This document shows, in pieces, positions 15,567 to 24,271 of a stretch of 32,448 nucleotides of DNA. Location: positions 1-32,448 of the forward strand of contig JAEYPN010000001.1 in the NCBI GenBank assembly GCA_023410715.1. The letters are read 5' to 3'. Each line of letters starts with the position of its first letter. The stretch's first letter is position 1. Both the position numbers and the translations under genes were made by a program. The notes below the pieces were generated by a model, which saw only the letters and a program-made list of their open reading frames with translations, was not told the DNA's origin and made no database searches. The stretch comes from Bacillota bacterium. GTDB lineage: Bacteria > Bacillota_I > Bacilli_A > Izemoplasmatales > UBA1188.

Positions 15567-16862
15567 ATGAAGACTATTGGTCTAGATATTGGTACAACAA
15601 CTATTAGTGCTGTGGTAGCTGAGAATGGAAAAGTAATTGAAAGTATTACAAAAGATAATTGTTCTTTTATAACAACATCAAATACTTTTGAACGTATTCA
15701 GTCACCAGAGATTATTAAAAAAATTGCTATTAGTGTTGTTGATGATTTAATAAATAAATATTCAGATATTGAAAAAATTGGTGTTACTGGTCAAATGCAC
15801 GGAATTCTATATTTAGATTCATTGGGAAATTCAGTTAGCCCACTTTATATTTGGCAAGATGGAAGAGGTAATCAAATATATCAAAACGGCATGACTTATT
15901 CAGAATTTATGAGAAGTGTTACTGGATATAAATGTGCTACTGGTTTTGGTCTTGTTACTCATTTTTACAATATGATAAATAATTTAGTCCCAAATGAAGC
16001 AGTAGTTTTTTCAACAATTCATGACTATATTGTTATGGCGTTATCTAATAATAAAGAACCACTTGTTGATCCTAGTGATGCAGCTAGTTTTGGTTTGTTT
16101 GATGTCGAACATAAAAAATTTGATTTAAAAGCCATACAAAAATTAGGCATTGATTTTAAAATATTGCCAAAAGTAACAGAGACAAAAGCCATAGGAAGAT
16201 ATAAAAATATATTAGTTTATCCTGCAATAGGCGATAACCAAGCAAGCTTTATTGGGGCAACTTTATTAAACTTAGATTCTTTTCTAGCAAATGTTGGGAC
16301 GGGAAGTCAAATTTCCATTTATTCAAAAGATTATAAAGTATGCGATGGTTTGGAAACTCGCCCATTCCCAAAAGCTGGATATTTATTAGTTGGTGCTCCT
16401 CTTTGTGGAGGAAGATCATATGCCTTACTAGAAAGATTCTTTCATACAACAGCTCATATGTTTGGTGTAAATAAAGATAATGTTTATGAGGAAATGGAAC
16501 ATTTGTTGGAAAATTCACCTATTCCTAATAATTTACCAATCTTTAATCCATTATTTCAAGGAACAAGGGATAATCCTGATTTAAAAGCTTCAATAACTAA
16601 TTTATCAGTTGATAATTTTACGCCATTACACATGATTTATTCATTAATGAATGGTATGGTAGATGAATTATATGAATTATTTTTATTATATGTAAAAGAT
16701 AATGAAAAACCATCATATTTTATTGGCTCTGGTAATGGATTAAGACGTAATAGATTTTTACAAGATTGCTTTAGCAAAACTTTTAAGCAAAAGCTTGAGA
16801 TGTCTACTAGTCAAGAAGAAGCAGCATTAGGAGCAGCAATTTTTATAACAGATTGCAATTAA
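15567..16862 (+). CDS. FGGY family carbohydrate kinase, sedoheptulokinase-like
   Basis: A 431-residue ATP-dependent sugar kinase of the FGGY family. The N-terminal phosphate loop is GLDIGTTT (residues 5-12). Further motifs GQMHGI (75-80), WQDGR (96-100), CATGFG (123-128), TIHDYIV (150-156), DAASFG (171-176) and GDNQAS (222-227) strongly resemble sedoheptulokinases; Asp223 is the expected catalytic base. The C-terminal ATPase half ends GSGNGLRRN and EEAALGAA. It would phosphorylate a ketose, heptulose or polyol in the cytoplasm. Placement directly after the radical enzyme suggests that it makes the radical enzyme's phosphorylated substrate or handles its product. GAGG precedes the ATG. Xylulokinase is the main alternative and is less likely from the motifs. 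Confidence 0.82.
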   Translation: MKTIGLDIGTTTISAVVAENGKVIESITKDNCSFITTSNTFERIQSPEIIKKIAISVVDDLINKYSDIEKIGVTGQMHGILYLDSLGNSVSPLYIWQDGRGNQIYQNGMTYSEFMRSVTGYKCATGFGLVTHFYNMINNLVPNEAVVFSTIHDYIVMALSNNKEPLVDPSDAASFGLFDVEHKKFDLKAIQKLGIDFKILPKVTETKAIGRYKNILVYPAIGDNQASFIGATLLNLDSFLANVGTGSQISIYSKDYKVCDGLETRPFPKAGYLLVGAPLCGGRSYALLERFFHTTAHMFGVNKDNVYEEMEHLLENSPIPNNLPIFNPLFQGTRDNPDLKASITNLSVDNFTPLHMIYSLMNGMVDELYELFLLYVKDNEKPSYFIGSGNGLRRNRFLQDCFSKTFKQKLEMSTSQEEAALGAAIFITDCN

Positions 16863-16889
16863 AAAATAAACATTAGAAAAGAGAATATA

Positions 16890-17753
16890 ATGATATATAC
16901 TATAAAAAACCATCAAATTATGGTCTCAATTGCTTCATTTGGTGCTGAGCTAATGTCTATAAAAGATTCCCATGGAAAAGAATATTTATGGCAAGGCTAT
17001 GAAAAATATTGGAAAGATCGTTCACCAGTTCTTTTTCCTTATATTGCTAGGCTGACAGATAATAAATATTTTCTTGATGGTAAATGTTATTCAATGAAGA
17101 TTCATGGTTTTGCAAACTGTAGTGAGTTTAGTGTTTCTTATCATACAAATGAAGAAATAACATTTTGTTTAAATAGCAATGAAGATACATATAAATGTTA
17201 TCCACGAGTTTTTTCATTTTCTGTTACTTATAAACTGATTGGCTCACGACTTGAAATTATTTATAAAATTATAAATAAAGATGATAAAACAATGTATTTT
17301 GGTGTTGGTGGTCATCCAGGCTTTTTACTTGATGGAGATTATAATGACTATTATTTAGAGTTTAACGAAAAATGTAAGCCTATTAGAGTTGGATTTAATG
17401 AAAAATGCTTTTTAAATGGCTTAGATAAAGATTTTCCTCTAATTAATGATCAAATTCTAAAACTTGATCACAAATTGTTTGATGATGATGCCATTGTTTT
17501 ATATAATAATGCTAAATCAGTATCATTAAAAAATAATAAAACAAAATATAAATTAACTGTTACATTTAATGATATGAAATATCTTGGATTGTGGCATAAA
17601 CCAAACACTGATGCTCCTTATATTTGTATTGAGCCTTGGAGTTCACTCCCATCAAGAGAAGGAATAATTGAAAAATTTGAGGAACAGGAAAATTTACTTA
17701 AATTAGAAAAAGGTAATTGTTATACAAATTCATTCAGTATTGAAATAGAATAA
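16890..17753 (+). CDS. aldose 1-epimerase, LacX-type
   Basis: A 287-residue mutarotase-like protein of the galactose mutarotase fold. Family phrases are FGAELMSIKD near the N terminus, YLWQGYEKYWKDRSPVLFPY, KIHGFA with the conserved His (LacX group has HGFA/HGF), GVGGHPGF with the second His, and a C-terminal CIEPWSS carrying the catalytic-base Glu. Such enzymes interconvert alpha and beta anomers of aldoses. It is the last gene of the activase - radical enzyme - kinase operon (27 bp after the kinase) and ends at a bidirectional terminator. In this locus it could prepare mannose or another released sugar for phosphorylation. Confidence 0.87.
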   Translation: MIYTIKNHQIMVSIASFGAELMSIKDSHGKEYLWQGYEKYWKDRSPVLFPYIARLTDNKYFLDGKCYSMKIHGFANCSEFSVSYHTNEEITFCLNSNEDTYKCYPRVFSFSVTYKLIGSRLEIIYKIINKDDKTMYFGVGGHPGFLLDGDYNDYYLEFNEKCKPIRVGFNEKCFLNGLDKDFPLINDQILKLDHKLFDDDAIVLYNNAKSVSLKNNKTKYKLTVTFNDMKYLGLWHKPNTDAPYICIEPWSSLPSREGIIEKFEEQENLLKLEKGNCYTNSFSIEIE

Positions 17754-17758
17754 AATAA

Positions 17759-17798
17759 AAAAGTTAGAAATAAGAATTCATATTTCTAACTTTTATTT
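17759..17798. terminator. bidirectional terminator between epimerase and GH38 genes
   Basis: A perfect 13-bp stem (17759-17771 with 17782-17794) has a 10-nt loop, with A-rich sequence on the left and T-rich on the right. It can end both the rightward radical-enzyme operon and the leftward GH38 gene. Confidence 0.8.
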
Positions 17799-17839
17799 TG
17801 CTTTAAATTTTAAATTGTTTTTATTTTAATATTTCATAC

Positions 17840-20800
17840 TTATTTTTTTATTAACAAAGTTTTTATTTCAAATGGTTTAAAAGTAAGCTCAACTTTATTT
17901 CCCTTAAAGTTCATTTCACTTATGTTTTCTTCCATTAAATTGACTTCATTAACAGAAGATAAATTAAAATCAGTTAATAATGTACACTCTGTTTGTTTGT
18001 TTTCAGACTCATACAATCTTAGTATTATTCCTTCATTATCTTCGGCTTTTTTTATTGTCTCAATAATTATGTTTGCCTTATTAATTTCAAATAATGATTT
18101 AATAGAAGGAAGTTCTCCGCTTTGAGCGTTATTTATACGTTTGATATAAGGCTTATAATTAAAATCATAGGCAAGCTTATTAGTATTAGCGGTAATATGG
18201 TTTCCAGTATGTGGATATATAGCATAACTGAATGAATGATGTCCTTGATCTTGTTCTTTATCTGGATATCTACTACATTTTAAAAGTGATATTCTTATCG
18301 TATCACGTGTAGCATTATAGCCATACTTAGAATCATTAATAATTGAAAGACCAAAACCATTATCTGATAAATCAGCCCATTTATGTCCACAACATTCAAA
18401 TCTTGCAAAATCCCATAATGTATTTTTATGTACTGGTCTTTCAATATAACTAAATTGAATGTCATATGCAGCGTTTTTAGCATTTACGTCAACAGGATAT
18501 TCGGCTTTCACAAATAAATCATGTTCATGCCAATCAATATCATAGTCAAAATAAAGCATTTCTTTACCTTGATAAGCCATTATTTTAATATCAATTACAG
18601 AGTTATTAAATTTTCTTTTAACAGAAATAACTGAACGAACAGGTCCATTTTCAATCACATTGACTTCGCTAACATCATCAATTAAGAAACTCTTTTCTTC
18701 ATAATAAGCTTGAACATTCCATGCATCGTCTTTTACACAAACATCTTCATATGCAATTATTCTATTAGCTACTTTTCCTTTTGGTAAGGTTTCTCTTTTT
18801 TCTTCTTTATTAAAAAGCGAAGTTATTTGCATTTTATCATCAAATTCAACAATAAGCTTATCGGTTTCAATTTTTTTAATAGTATTTTTAAATACTGGCA
18901 TCTCGTTGTTAGTTTTTGCGACTTTAAATGTTTTATAGCCTTTAGAAGGAACATTATTAGCAATAAAAACTGTTTTATTATCAAAAGTCTTTTGACAAGA
19001 AATAATATTTCCATCAATATCAATAATTCCAGGTAGAATATCATCTACAATAACAATCGGACTTCTTTCAAAAGATAAGGTGTTAAATACTACAATACTA
19101 TCAGAATCTGTATTAATATGTTTTGAAATTGAATCTATAGCAGTGTTTACCATATTTTTTCCGTTATTTTGGATTTCTTTGTAATATTTTTCAACATCAA
19201 TATAAACTTCTTTTATAGAAGAACCAGGAAGAACATCATGAAATTGATTTAATAAAATCTTTTTCCAATTATCATTTATTTCTTTTTGAGGATAAGAAGT
19301 ATTATCAATTAAAGAAGCAAATGAAAATAAATTTTCGATATCATGATATAGTTGTTCGCTCTTGCGGTTATTTTTCTTGGTCCTTGCTTGAGAGGTATAT
19401 GTTCCACGATGAAACTCTAGATACATTTCTCCACTCCATTCTGGTAAATGGGGATTATCTATAACATCTTTTTCAAGTTTATGGAAATAATCTTTAACTG
19501 TTCCTAATTTTACTTCTGGACAGCCAGGTATTCCTTTATTATAAAGTTTAATTTCATCAATCATTTGTTGGGTTGGACCACCACCACCATCACCATATCC
19601 GAAATCATATAAAATATCATTATTCAAATCTTTTTGTTGATATCTGTTCCAGGCCCCAATAATAAATTCTGGACGAGTATCTGGATTGTAAGTTGTCATC
19701 CAATCTTTTTCTTGTTCTTTATATTCGATAGCACATCCAAAATGAGTTAGAATGGTAGTACCATCAATTCCTCGCCAATTAAATGTATCATATGGGAATT
19801 TATTATATTCATTCCACCCAATTTTTGTTGTGTAGAAATAATTGATTCCACTTTTTTTGCAAATTTGTGGCAAGTTTGCACTGTATCCAAAAACATCAGG
19901 AAGCCATAATATTTCATTGTCTTTATTAAATTCTTGCTTAAAAAATCTTTTTCCAAATAAGAATTGACGAACAAGAGATTCTCCACTGGTCATATTAGTA
20001 TCAGCTTCAACCCACATTCCGCCTTCTGTTTCCCAATTGCCATTCATTACGGCAGTTTTTATTTTCTCATATATTTCTGGTTCATCTTCCTTAACAAATT
20101 CATAAAGTTGAGGTTGAGATGACATAAATAAATAATCAGGATTATTTTCAATTAAATTAATAGTTGTTGCAAAAGTTCGTGCTGCTTTATTTCTAGTTAC
20201 TCGGTAAGTCCAAAGCCAAGCTACATCAATATGTGAATGTCCAGTTGCGTATAAAGTTGGTGCATGATCATTTTGATTTTTACCATATAATTCATTATTA
20301 ATAATATTTAAGCACACATTCATAGAATTTATAAATAATGGTGAATCCGGATCTTGATAAAGTTCTAAAGTGTTTACGGCTTTATTCAATACTTTAATGA
20401 TTTGAACACGTGATTCACTATCAGTATTCATAATTGCACATGCTCTTAGTGGAAGATCGATACTTCGATATAAATTATAAACCATTGGTCTAATGATTCT
20501 TAAAGTAGCTGACATTGTCATTTGCCCATTGAAATAAGTTCTATCACTATACGCTTTTAGATAGATATCAAATTTTTCTCCGCCTTTGGCTTCTTTTAAT
20601 AGAAGGTGAGAAGGATGATTATTATCAAGTCCACAAGTGCACTTACCATTAACATACATCTCTATTTGTGGTTGTCCCCAAGGCCATTCTCTATCTAAAT
20701 ATGGTTGAGCAATATACCAAATTGCTTCTCCTTTAAAAGATTCTGGTATTGTAATAGTTTGTCTAAACCAAACAAATAAATCTTTTTCTCCCCACAAATC

Positions 20801-21007
20801 CTTATCTTTTTTGAAATGAGTCCAATCATTATTGTTTAGTGCTTCATTGTACGAACATTCTTTTGCAAGACATTCAAAATCACCAGTTGATGTCTCTTCT
20901 TTAATCATATACTCGTTTACTAATTTTTTTAAAAGGCTCTTAAATCTAATTGGTAACATCAATCTCTCGTTGTTTTTGTTACTAAAATCTCTATCAAAAT
21001 GAAACAT
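17840..21007 (-). CDS. glycoside hydrolase family 38 alpha-mannosidase, cytoplasmic
   Basis: A 1055-residue retaining alpha-mannosidase without a signal peptide, matching the long class of GH38 enzymes. The N-terminal beta-rich domain (about 1-240) precedes the catalytic domain. That domain opens TGHSHIDVAWLW, with zinc ligands His259 and Asp261, and carries the nucleophile Asp371 in WLPDVFGYS. FGYGDGGGGPTQQM and LNQFHDVLPGSSIKEV are further GH38 signatures, the latter holding another zinc-ligand His. C-terminal beta domains follow from about residue 700. It should remove mannose from imported oligosaccharides. GGAGG lies 7 nt before the ATG. The gene diverges from the GntR-LacI regulator and importer operon and shares the palindromic operator region with it. 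Confidence 0.92.
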   Translation of the reverse strand: MFHFDRDFSNKNNERLMLPIRFKSLLKKLVNEYMIKEETSTGDFECLAKECSYNEALNNNDWTHFKKDKDLWGEKDLFVWFRQTITIPESFKGEAIWYIAQPYLDREWPWGQPQIEMYVNGKCTCGLDNNHPSHLLLKEAKGGEKFDIYLKAYSDRTYFNGQMTMSATLRIIRPMVYNLYRSIDLPLRACAIMNTDSESRVQIIKVLNKAVNTLELYQDPDSPLFINSMNVCLNIINNELYGKNQNDHAPTLYATGHSHIDVAWLWTYRVTRNKAARTFATTINLIENNPDYLFMSSQPQLYEFVKEDEPEIYEKIKTAVMNGNWETEGGMWVEADTNMTSGESLVRQFLFGKRFFKQEFNKDNEILWLPDVFGYSANLPQICKKSGINYFYTTKIGWNEYNKFPYDTFNWRGIDGTTILTHFGCAIEYKEQEKDWMTTYNPDTRPEFIIGAWNRYQQKDLNNDILYDFGYGDGGGGPTQQMIDEIKLYNKGIPGCPEVKLGTVKDYFHKLEKDVIDNPHLPEWSGEMYLEFHRGTYTSQARTKKNNRKSEQLYHDIENLFSFASLIDNTSYPQKEINDNWKKILLNQFHDVLPGSSIKEVYIDVEKYYKEIQNNGKNMVNTAIDSISKHINTDSDSIVVFNTLSFERSPIVIVDDILPGIIDIDGNIISCQKTFDNKTVFIANNVPSKGYKTFKVAKTNNEMPVFKNTIKKIETDKLIVEFDDKMQITSLFNKEEKRETLPKGKVANRIIAYEDVCVKDDAWNVQAYYEEKSFLIDDVSEVNVIENGPVRSVISVKRKFNNSVIDIKIMAYQGKEMLYFDYDIDWHEHDLFVKAEYPVDVNAKNAAYDIQFSYIERPVHKNTLWDFARFECCGHKWADLSDNGFGLSIINDSKYGYNATRDTIRISLLKCSRYPDKEQDQGHHSFSYAIYPHTGNHITANTNKLAYDFNYKPYIKRINNAQSGELPSIKSLFEINKANIIIETIKKAEDNEGIILRLYESENKQTECTLLTDFNLSSVNEVNLMEENISEMNFKGNKVELTFKPFEIKTLLIKK

Positions 21008-21048
21008 ATATATCCTCCATCTTCATTAAATAGCAATAAACTACTATT

Positions 21049-21077
21049 ATTATAACCATATTATACCTTTTTGTCGA
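21049..21077 (-). promoter_or_regulatory. promoter of the GH38 gene
   Basis: On the minus strand TCGACA (21077-21072), a 17-bp spacer and TATAAT (21054-21049) lie about 42 bp ahead of the GH38 ATG. Confidence 0.7.
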
Positions 21078-21160
21078 GTGGTATATTATCTTTTAATGAC
21101 ATAATGACATAAATGATATATAAAAATATAACAAATAATGGTAAATATATAACGATATAA

Positions 21161-21176
21161 TTGCAAACGTTTGCAA
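21161..21176. promoter_or_regulatory. perfect 16-bp palindromic operator
   Basis: TTGCAAACGTTTGCAA is a perfect palindrome with a central CG, the style recognised by LacI-family and AraR-type regulators. It lies 17 bp upstream of the regulator's -35 and 83 bp upstream of the GH38 -35, where it could serve both divergent promoters. It differs from the catabolite-responsive cre consensus at two symmetric positions, so the adjacent regulator is the likelier ligand. Confidence 0.75.
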
Positions 21177-21193
21177 AAAAGTCGATATTACTA

Positions 21194-21222
21194 TTGAAAT
21201 TAAAAAAAAGCTGTGTTATAAT
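21194..21222 (+). promoter_or_regulatory. promoter of the regulator/importer operon
   Basis: TTGAAA (21194-21199), a 17-bp spacer and TATAAT (21217-21222) lie 40 bp before the regulator ATG. Confidence 0.7.
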
Positions 21223-21262
21223 TTGTATATAAAATGTATATTTGGAAGGGACTGGGGATTGT

Positions 21263-22363
21263 ATGGCGTTTCATTATTTAAGAATTTATGAAGAAATTAA
21301 AAAAGATATTATTGATGGTAAGTTTAAAGTTGGTGAAAAAATACCGGCAGAAATAGAACTACAAAAAAAGTACAATGTAAGTAGAATTACTATTAAAAAA
21401 GCAATGGATAAATTGTCTGAACAATCACTTATTGAAAGATTTTCTGGAAAAGGAACTTTTGTTAAAAATTCCAAAAAAGCGGATAAAGAGGATAATAAAG
21501 GAAAGATAATTGGACTAGTAATGTCTGGCTTTAGTACACGTTTTGGGCAAAGATTTATTCAAGGAGTAGCTGAAGCTGCTAATAAATTAGGATATTCTCT
21601 AATATCAGCATTCTATTATAATTCAGCAGAAGAAGAAAAAGAATTAATAGAACGAATGATTTCTAATGGAGCTAAAGGCGTAATTGTTATGCCTATCCAT
21701 GATGAGAATGTAATTAATACTGGAATCGTAGAAAAAGCCTTATCTAAATTTCCTATAGTACTTGCAGATAGATATTTGGATAGTATGCGTTTACCTTACG
21801 TTGGAACGGATAATATTGATGCGGCATCTATGGCTACAAAATATTTATTTAGTCTTGGCCATAAAAATATTGCTTTTATATCTCCTATTCCTACAACAAC
21901 CTCTATTAAAGAAAGAGAAACAGGCTATATGAGAGCTTATGCAATGACTAATTTTAAGATAAAACAGTCTAATATTATGAGTTGCTTACAAAGTGGTATG
22001 CCAGGAAGAAACACTCCAGAGTTTTTTAGAATTGATGTTGAATGTATAAAAGAATTTTTGAAAAACAATAAGGATGTTACAGCAGTATTATGTGCTGATA
22101 GTATAACAATGGATGTTTGTGTAATAGCAGCTAAAGAATTAAACATTCGTATTCCTGAGGATTTATCTTTGATTTGTTTTGATGCATCAGAGAATAGAGT
22201 TGAATCAAATACGTTTACTTATATTCATCAACCAGAAATAGAAATGGGAAATAATGCAGTAAACATGTTGATTGAGATTATAAATGGAGCAACGGAAGTA
22301 AAAAGTATAGCGCTTCCAGCAAAACTTATTATTGGTTCTTCAACAAGAACACTAGTAAAGTAA
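21263..22363 (+). CDS. GntR-type regulator with LacI-family sugar-sensing domain (AraR-like)
   Basis: A 366-residue repressor. Residues 1-72 form a GntR winged helix (YEEIKKDIIDGKFKVGEKIP, then YNVSRITIKKAMDKL and the wing GKGTFV). After a Lys/Asp linker, residues 84-366 are a periplasmic-binding-protein-like sensor of the LacI/GalR type (IIGLVMSGFSTRFGQRFIQG, PIVLADRYLD, YVGTDN, GHKNIAFI, and SLICFDASENR). This is the AraR architecture. It should bind the palindrome at 21161 and release it on binding a mannose-containing oligosaccharide or other inducer; the inducer is inferred. The ATG at 21263 is preferred over an upstream TTG because the conserved winged helix begins at MAFHYLRIYEEI and TGGGGA lies just before it. 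Confidence 0.88.
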   Translation: MAFHYLRIYEEIKKDIIDGKFKVGEKIPAEIELQKKYNVSRITIKKAMDKLSEQSLIERFSGKGTFVKNSKKADKEDNKGKIIGLVMSGFSTRFGQRFIQGVAEAANKLGYSLISAFYYNSAEEEKELIERMISNGAKGVIVMPIHDENVINTGIVEKALSKFPIVLADRYLDSMRLPYVGTDNIDAASMATKYLFSLGHKNIAFISPIPTTTSIKERETGYMRAYAMTNFKIKQSNIMSCLQSGMPGRNTPEFFRIDVECIKEFLKNNKDVTAVLCADSITMDVCVIAAKELNIRIPEDLSLICFDASENRVESNTFTYIHQPEIEMGNNAVNMLIEIINGATEVKSIALPAKLIIGSSTRTLVK

Positions 22364-22413
22364 ATAAATATACGCTGTGTGGTGTAATTATGATAATTAT
22401 TTTTATAAAAGAT

Positions 22414-22461
22414 AAGGAGAGTATAATCAATAACACACATTATTGATTATGATTTATTATG
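22414..22461 (+). promoter_or_regulatory. Shine-Dalgarno and start codon separated by a perfect hairpin
   Basis: AAGGAG (22414-22419) lies 39 nt before the ATG at 22459, too far to act directly, and no other ribosome binding site is present. Between them an 11-bp perfect inverted repeat (22423-22433 with 22440-22450, loop CACACA) would loop out 28 nt and leave about 11 nt of spacing. A stop codon (22450-22452) closes the frame upstream, so the start cannot be moved. The hairpin could tune or switch translation. Confidence 0.6.
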
Positions 22462-24138
22462 AAAAAAAGTTTAATTTGTATTTTGATGTTGTTTTTTCTT
22501 TTTATGATAGCTGGTTGTAATAATACAAAAACCTCTAAATTTATTAGTGATACGAGTGATCCATCAGCGCCAAATCTTGAAGGCGTAACCATTAGATTAC
22601 TAACCGAAGATACATGGGTATCAGGTTTCTCACTAAGCGATATTCTACCAAAGTTCCAACAAATTGAAAATCGTACTGGGGTTAATATAATTTGGAATAC
22701 AATCCCTGGTGGAAGTGATTATAGCTCAGTTGTCCAAACAAGAATTGCGGCTGGGGGAGAAGATTGTCCAGACGTTGTACTTACGGAAACTAGCTTATCA
22801 ACCTTATCCGAATTTATAGAGCAAGGGTTAATTTATAATTATAAAAATGCCTTTGATGTTTGTCCTAATATTGAACGCTTCTGGGAAAATAGAAGTGACT
22901 TAGCTGATATATTTACATTTAATGATGGTGGTATATATAATTTACTAGCTGATGTATATGATGATGAAGAAGGAATGAAAGAATATTATTCAGTTAGTGG
23001 CGATAATGCTATTTGGTATCGAGCAGATATTGCTAAAGAGCTTGGATGGGATACTTATCCAACAACAATTCAAGGGTTGCATGATTTACTTTTAGCAGTT
23101 AAAAAAGCTTATCCAAACATGGTTCCTATGCATATGTGGAACTGGGATTGTTGGGAATCAGCTAGAGTATTCACTAGTGCTTATGGACTTCACTGGAATA
23201 ATGAAAACTTTGCTGATTACTTTTATCCAGATGAAAATGGAAAAGTAGTATATGAACCAACTCTTAATGCTACATATGAATTTTTAAAAGAAATGAATAA
23301 ATGGTATAAAGAGGGCTTGATTGTAGTTGGTTCTTCTGAGGAACAAAAGATTGGTGCTGCAGCATCAGGTAAAACATTTTCAGGATTTTATGCTGGTGTA
23401 ATTGATAGTTGTCAAGATTTATTACAAGAAACTAACCCTAATGCCTACTTCATGTATATGCCATTCCCTACTGCCGAAGGATATGATTTAACATATATGG
23501 GACGTGCAGAATATTCAAAATCTATAGTAGTAATAGATAATGGAGATGATGAACACAACAAAGCTGTTTGCCAATTCTTAGATTATGCATTTATGTCTGA
23601 TTACGGAATTGCATCAGAAATTGCTGGTGTTCAAGGAGAAGGTTGGGATTGGAATGATAAAGGTGAATTTACTTTAAATGAAGTATGGCTAAATAAAGTA
23701 TTAAGTGGTCAAATTTCAAGAGAATCATCTGGAGCTCGTGTTCATTTCAATGGCCCATCACTTAATAATTCAAAATTAAATTTATTATATGATCAATTAA
23801 TTGAGGAATATAAGAATAAACATTCAGAAATAAATAATCCATGGACAGAAGAACAAAAAGAGAATTGGAAAACTATTAGTAAATATAATGTTGAACACTA
23901 TTGTCCACAACCACCTAAATTTTTCATGACTGAAGAAGACCTAGAAAAATGGAATCGATTATCAGCTGATCTTGGCACATTTACTAGTGAAATGATTACT
24001 AAATATATTCTTGGAAGTGAAGATTTATCAAAGTTTCAAACTGCTTTTGTAGATCGTTTATATTCGAAATTACATTTACAAGAATGTATTGATTTACAAC
24101 AAAAATATTATGATGATTTTTTTGCTAAGAAAAAATAG
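22459..24138 (+). CDS. ABC importer solute-binding lipoprotein, LplA/YtcQ-like
   Basis: A 559-residue extracellular lipoprotein with a Lys-Lys n-region, hydrophobic core and lipobox MIAGC, giving lipidated Cys20. The mature protein starts at a Thr/Ser/Pro-rich spacer, then VTIRLLTEDTW and later features of the large carbohydrate-binding proteins (family 1) paired with LplB/YtcP permeases: IAAGGEDCPDVVLTE, DGGIYNLLADVYDDE, WYRADIAKELGWDTYPTT and a long aromatic-rich C-terminal lobe. It captures oligosaccharides for import. Two permease genes follow, but no ATPase; relatives commonly use a shared MsmX-type ATPase encoded elsewhere. The start context with an SD hairpin is unusual. Confidence 0.88.
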   Translation: MKKSLICILMLFFLFMIAGCNNTKTSKFISDTSDPSAPNLEGVTIRLLTEDTWVSGFSLSDILPKFQQIENRTGVNIIWNTIPGGSDYSSVVQTRIAAGGEDCPDVVLTETSLSTLSEFIEQGLIYNYKNAFDVCPNIERFWENRSDLADIFTFNDGGIYNLLADVYDDEEGMKEYYSVSGDNAIWYRADIAKELGWDTYPTTIQGLHDLLLAVKKAYPNMVPMHMWNWDCWESARVFTSAYGLHWNNENFADYFYPDENGKVVYEPTLNATYEFLKEMNKWYKEGLIVVGSSEEQKIGAAASGKTFSGFYAGVIDSCQDLLQETNPNAYFMYMPFPTAEGYDLTYMGRAEYSKSIVVIDNGDDEHNKAVCQFLDYAFMSDYGIASEIAGVQGEGWDWNDKGEFTLNEVWLNKVLSGQISRESSGARVHFNGPSLNNSKLNLLYDQLIEEYKNKHSEINNPWTEEQKENWKTISKYNVEHYCPQPPKFFMTEEDLEKWNRLSADLGTFTSEMITKYILGSEDLSKFQTAFVDRLYSKLHLQECIDLQQKYYDDFFAKKK

Positions 24139-24216
24139 GACAATAATTTAATAGTATTTTTTGGTTTATTATTATCAAATATTTAAAAATAATAATCCAT
24201 TCGTTTAAAAAATTTC

Positions 24217-24241
24217 TTTTTATCAAGCCGCTTGATAAAAA
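24217..24241 (+). other. stable hairpin between binding-protein and permease genes
   Basis: An 11-bp perfect stem (24217-24227 with 24231-24241) with loop CCG lies 76 bp after the binding-protein stop. The 3' side is A-rich, not T-rich, so it is not an intrinsic terminator on the plus strand. It probably protects or processes the mRNA, raising binding protein over permease levels, as seen in other ABC operons. Confidence 0.55.
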
Positions 24242-24271
24242 ATAGTAAAACAATATCTCGAGGTAGCAAGT

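Noticed and set aside
21161..21176. CcpA cre site
   Set aside because: Close but mismatched at two symmetric consensus positions, and a LacI-type-sensor regulator gene starts right beside it. Kept as that regulator's operator.
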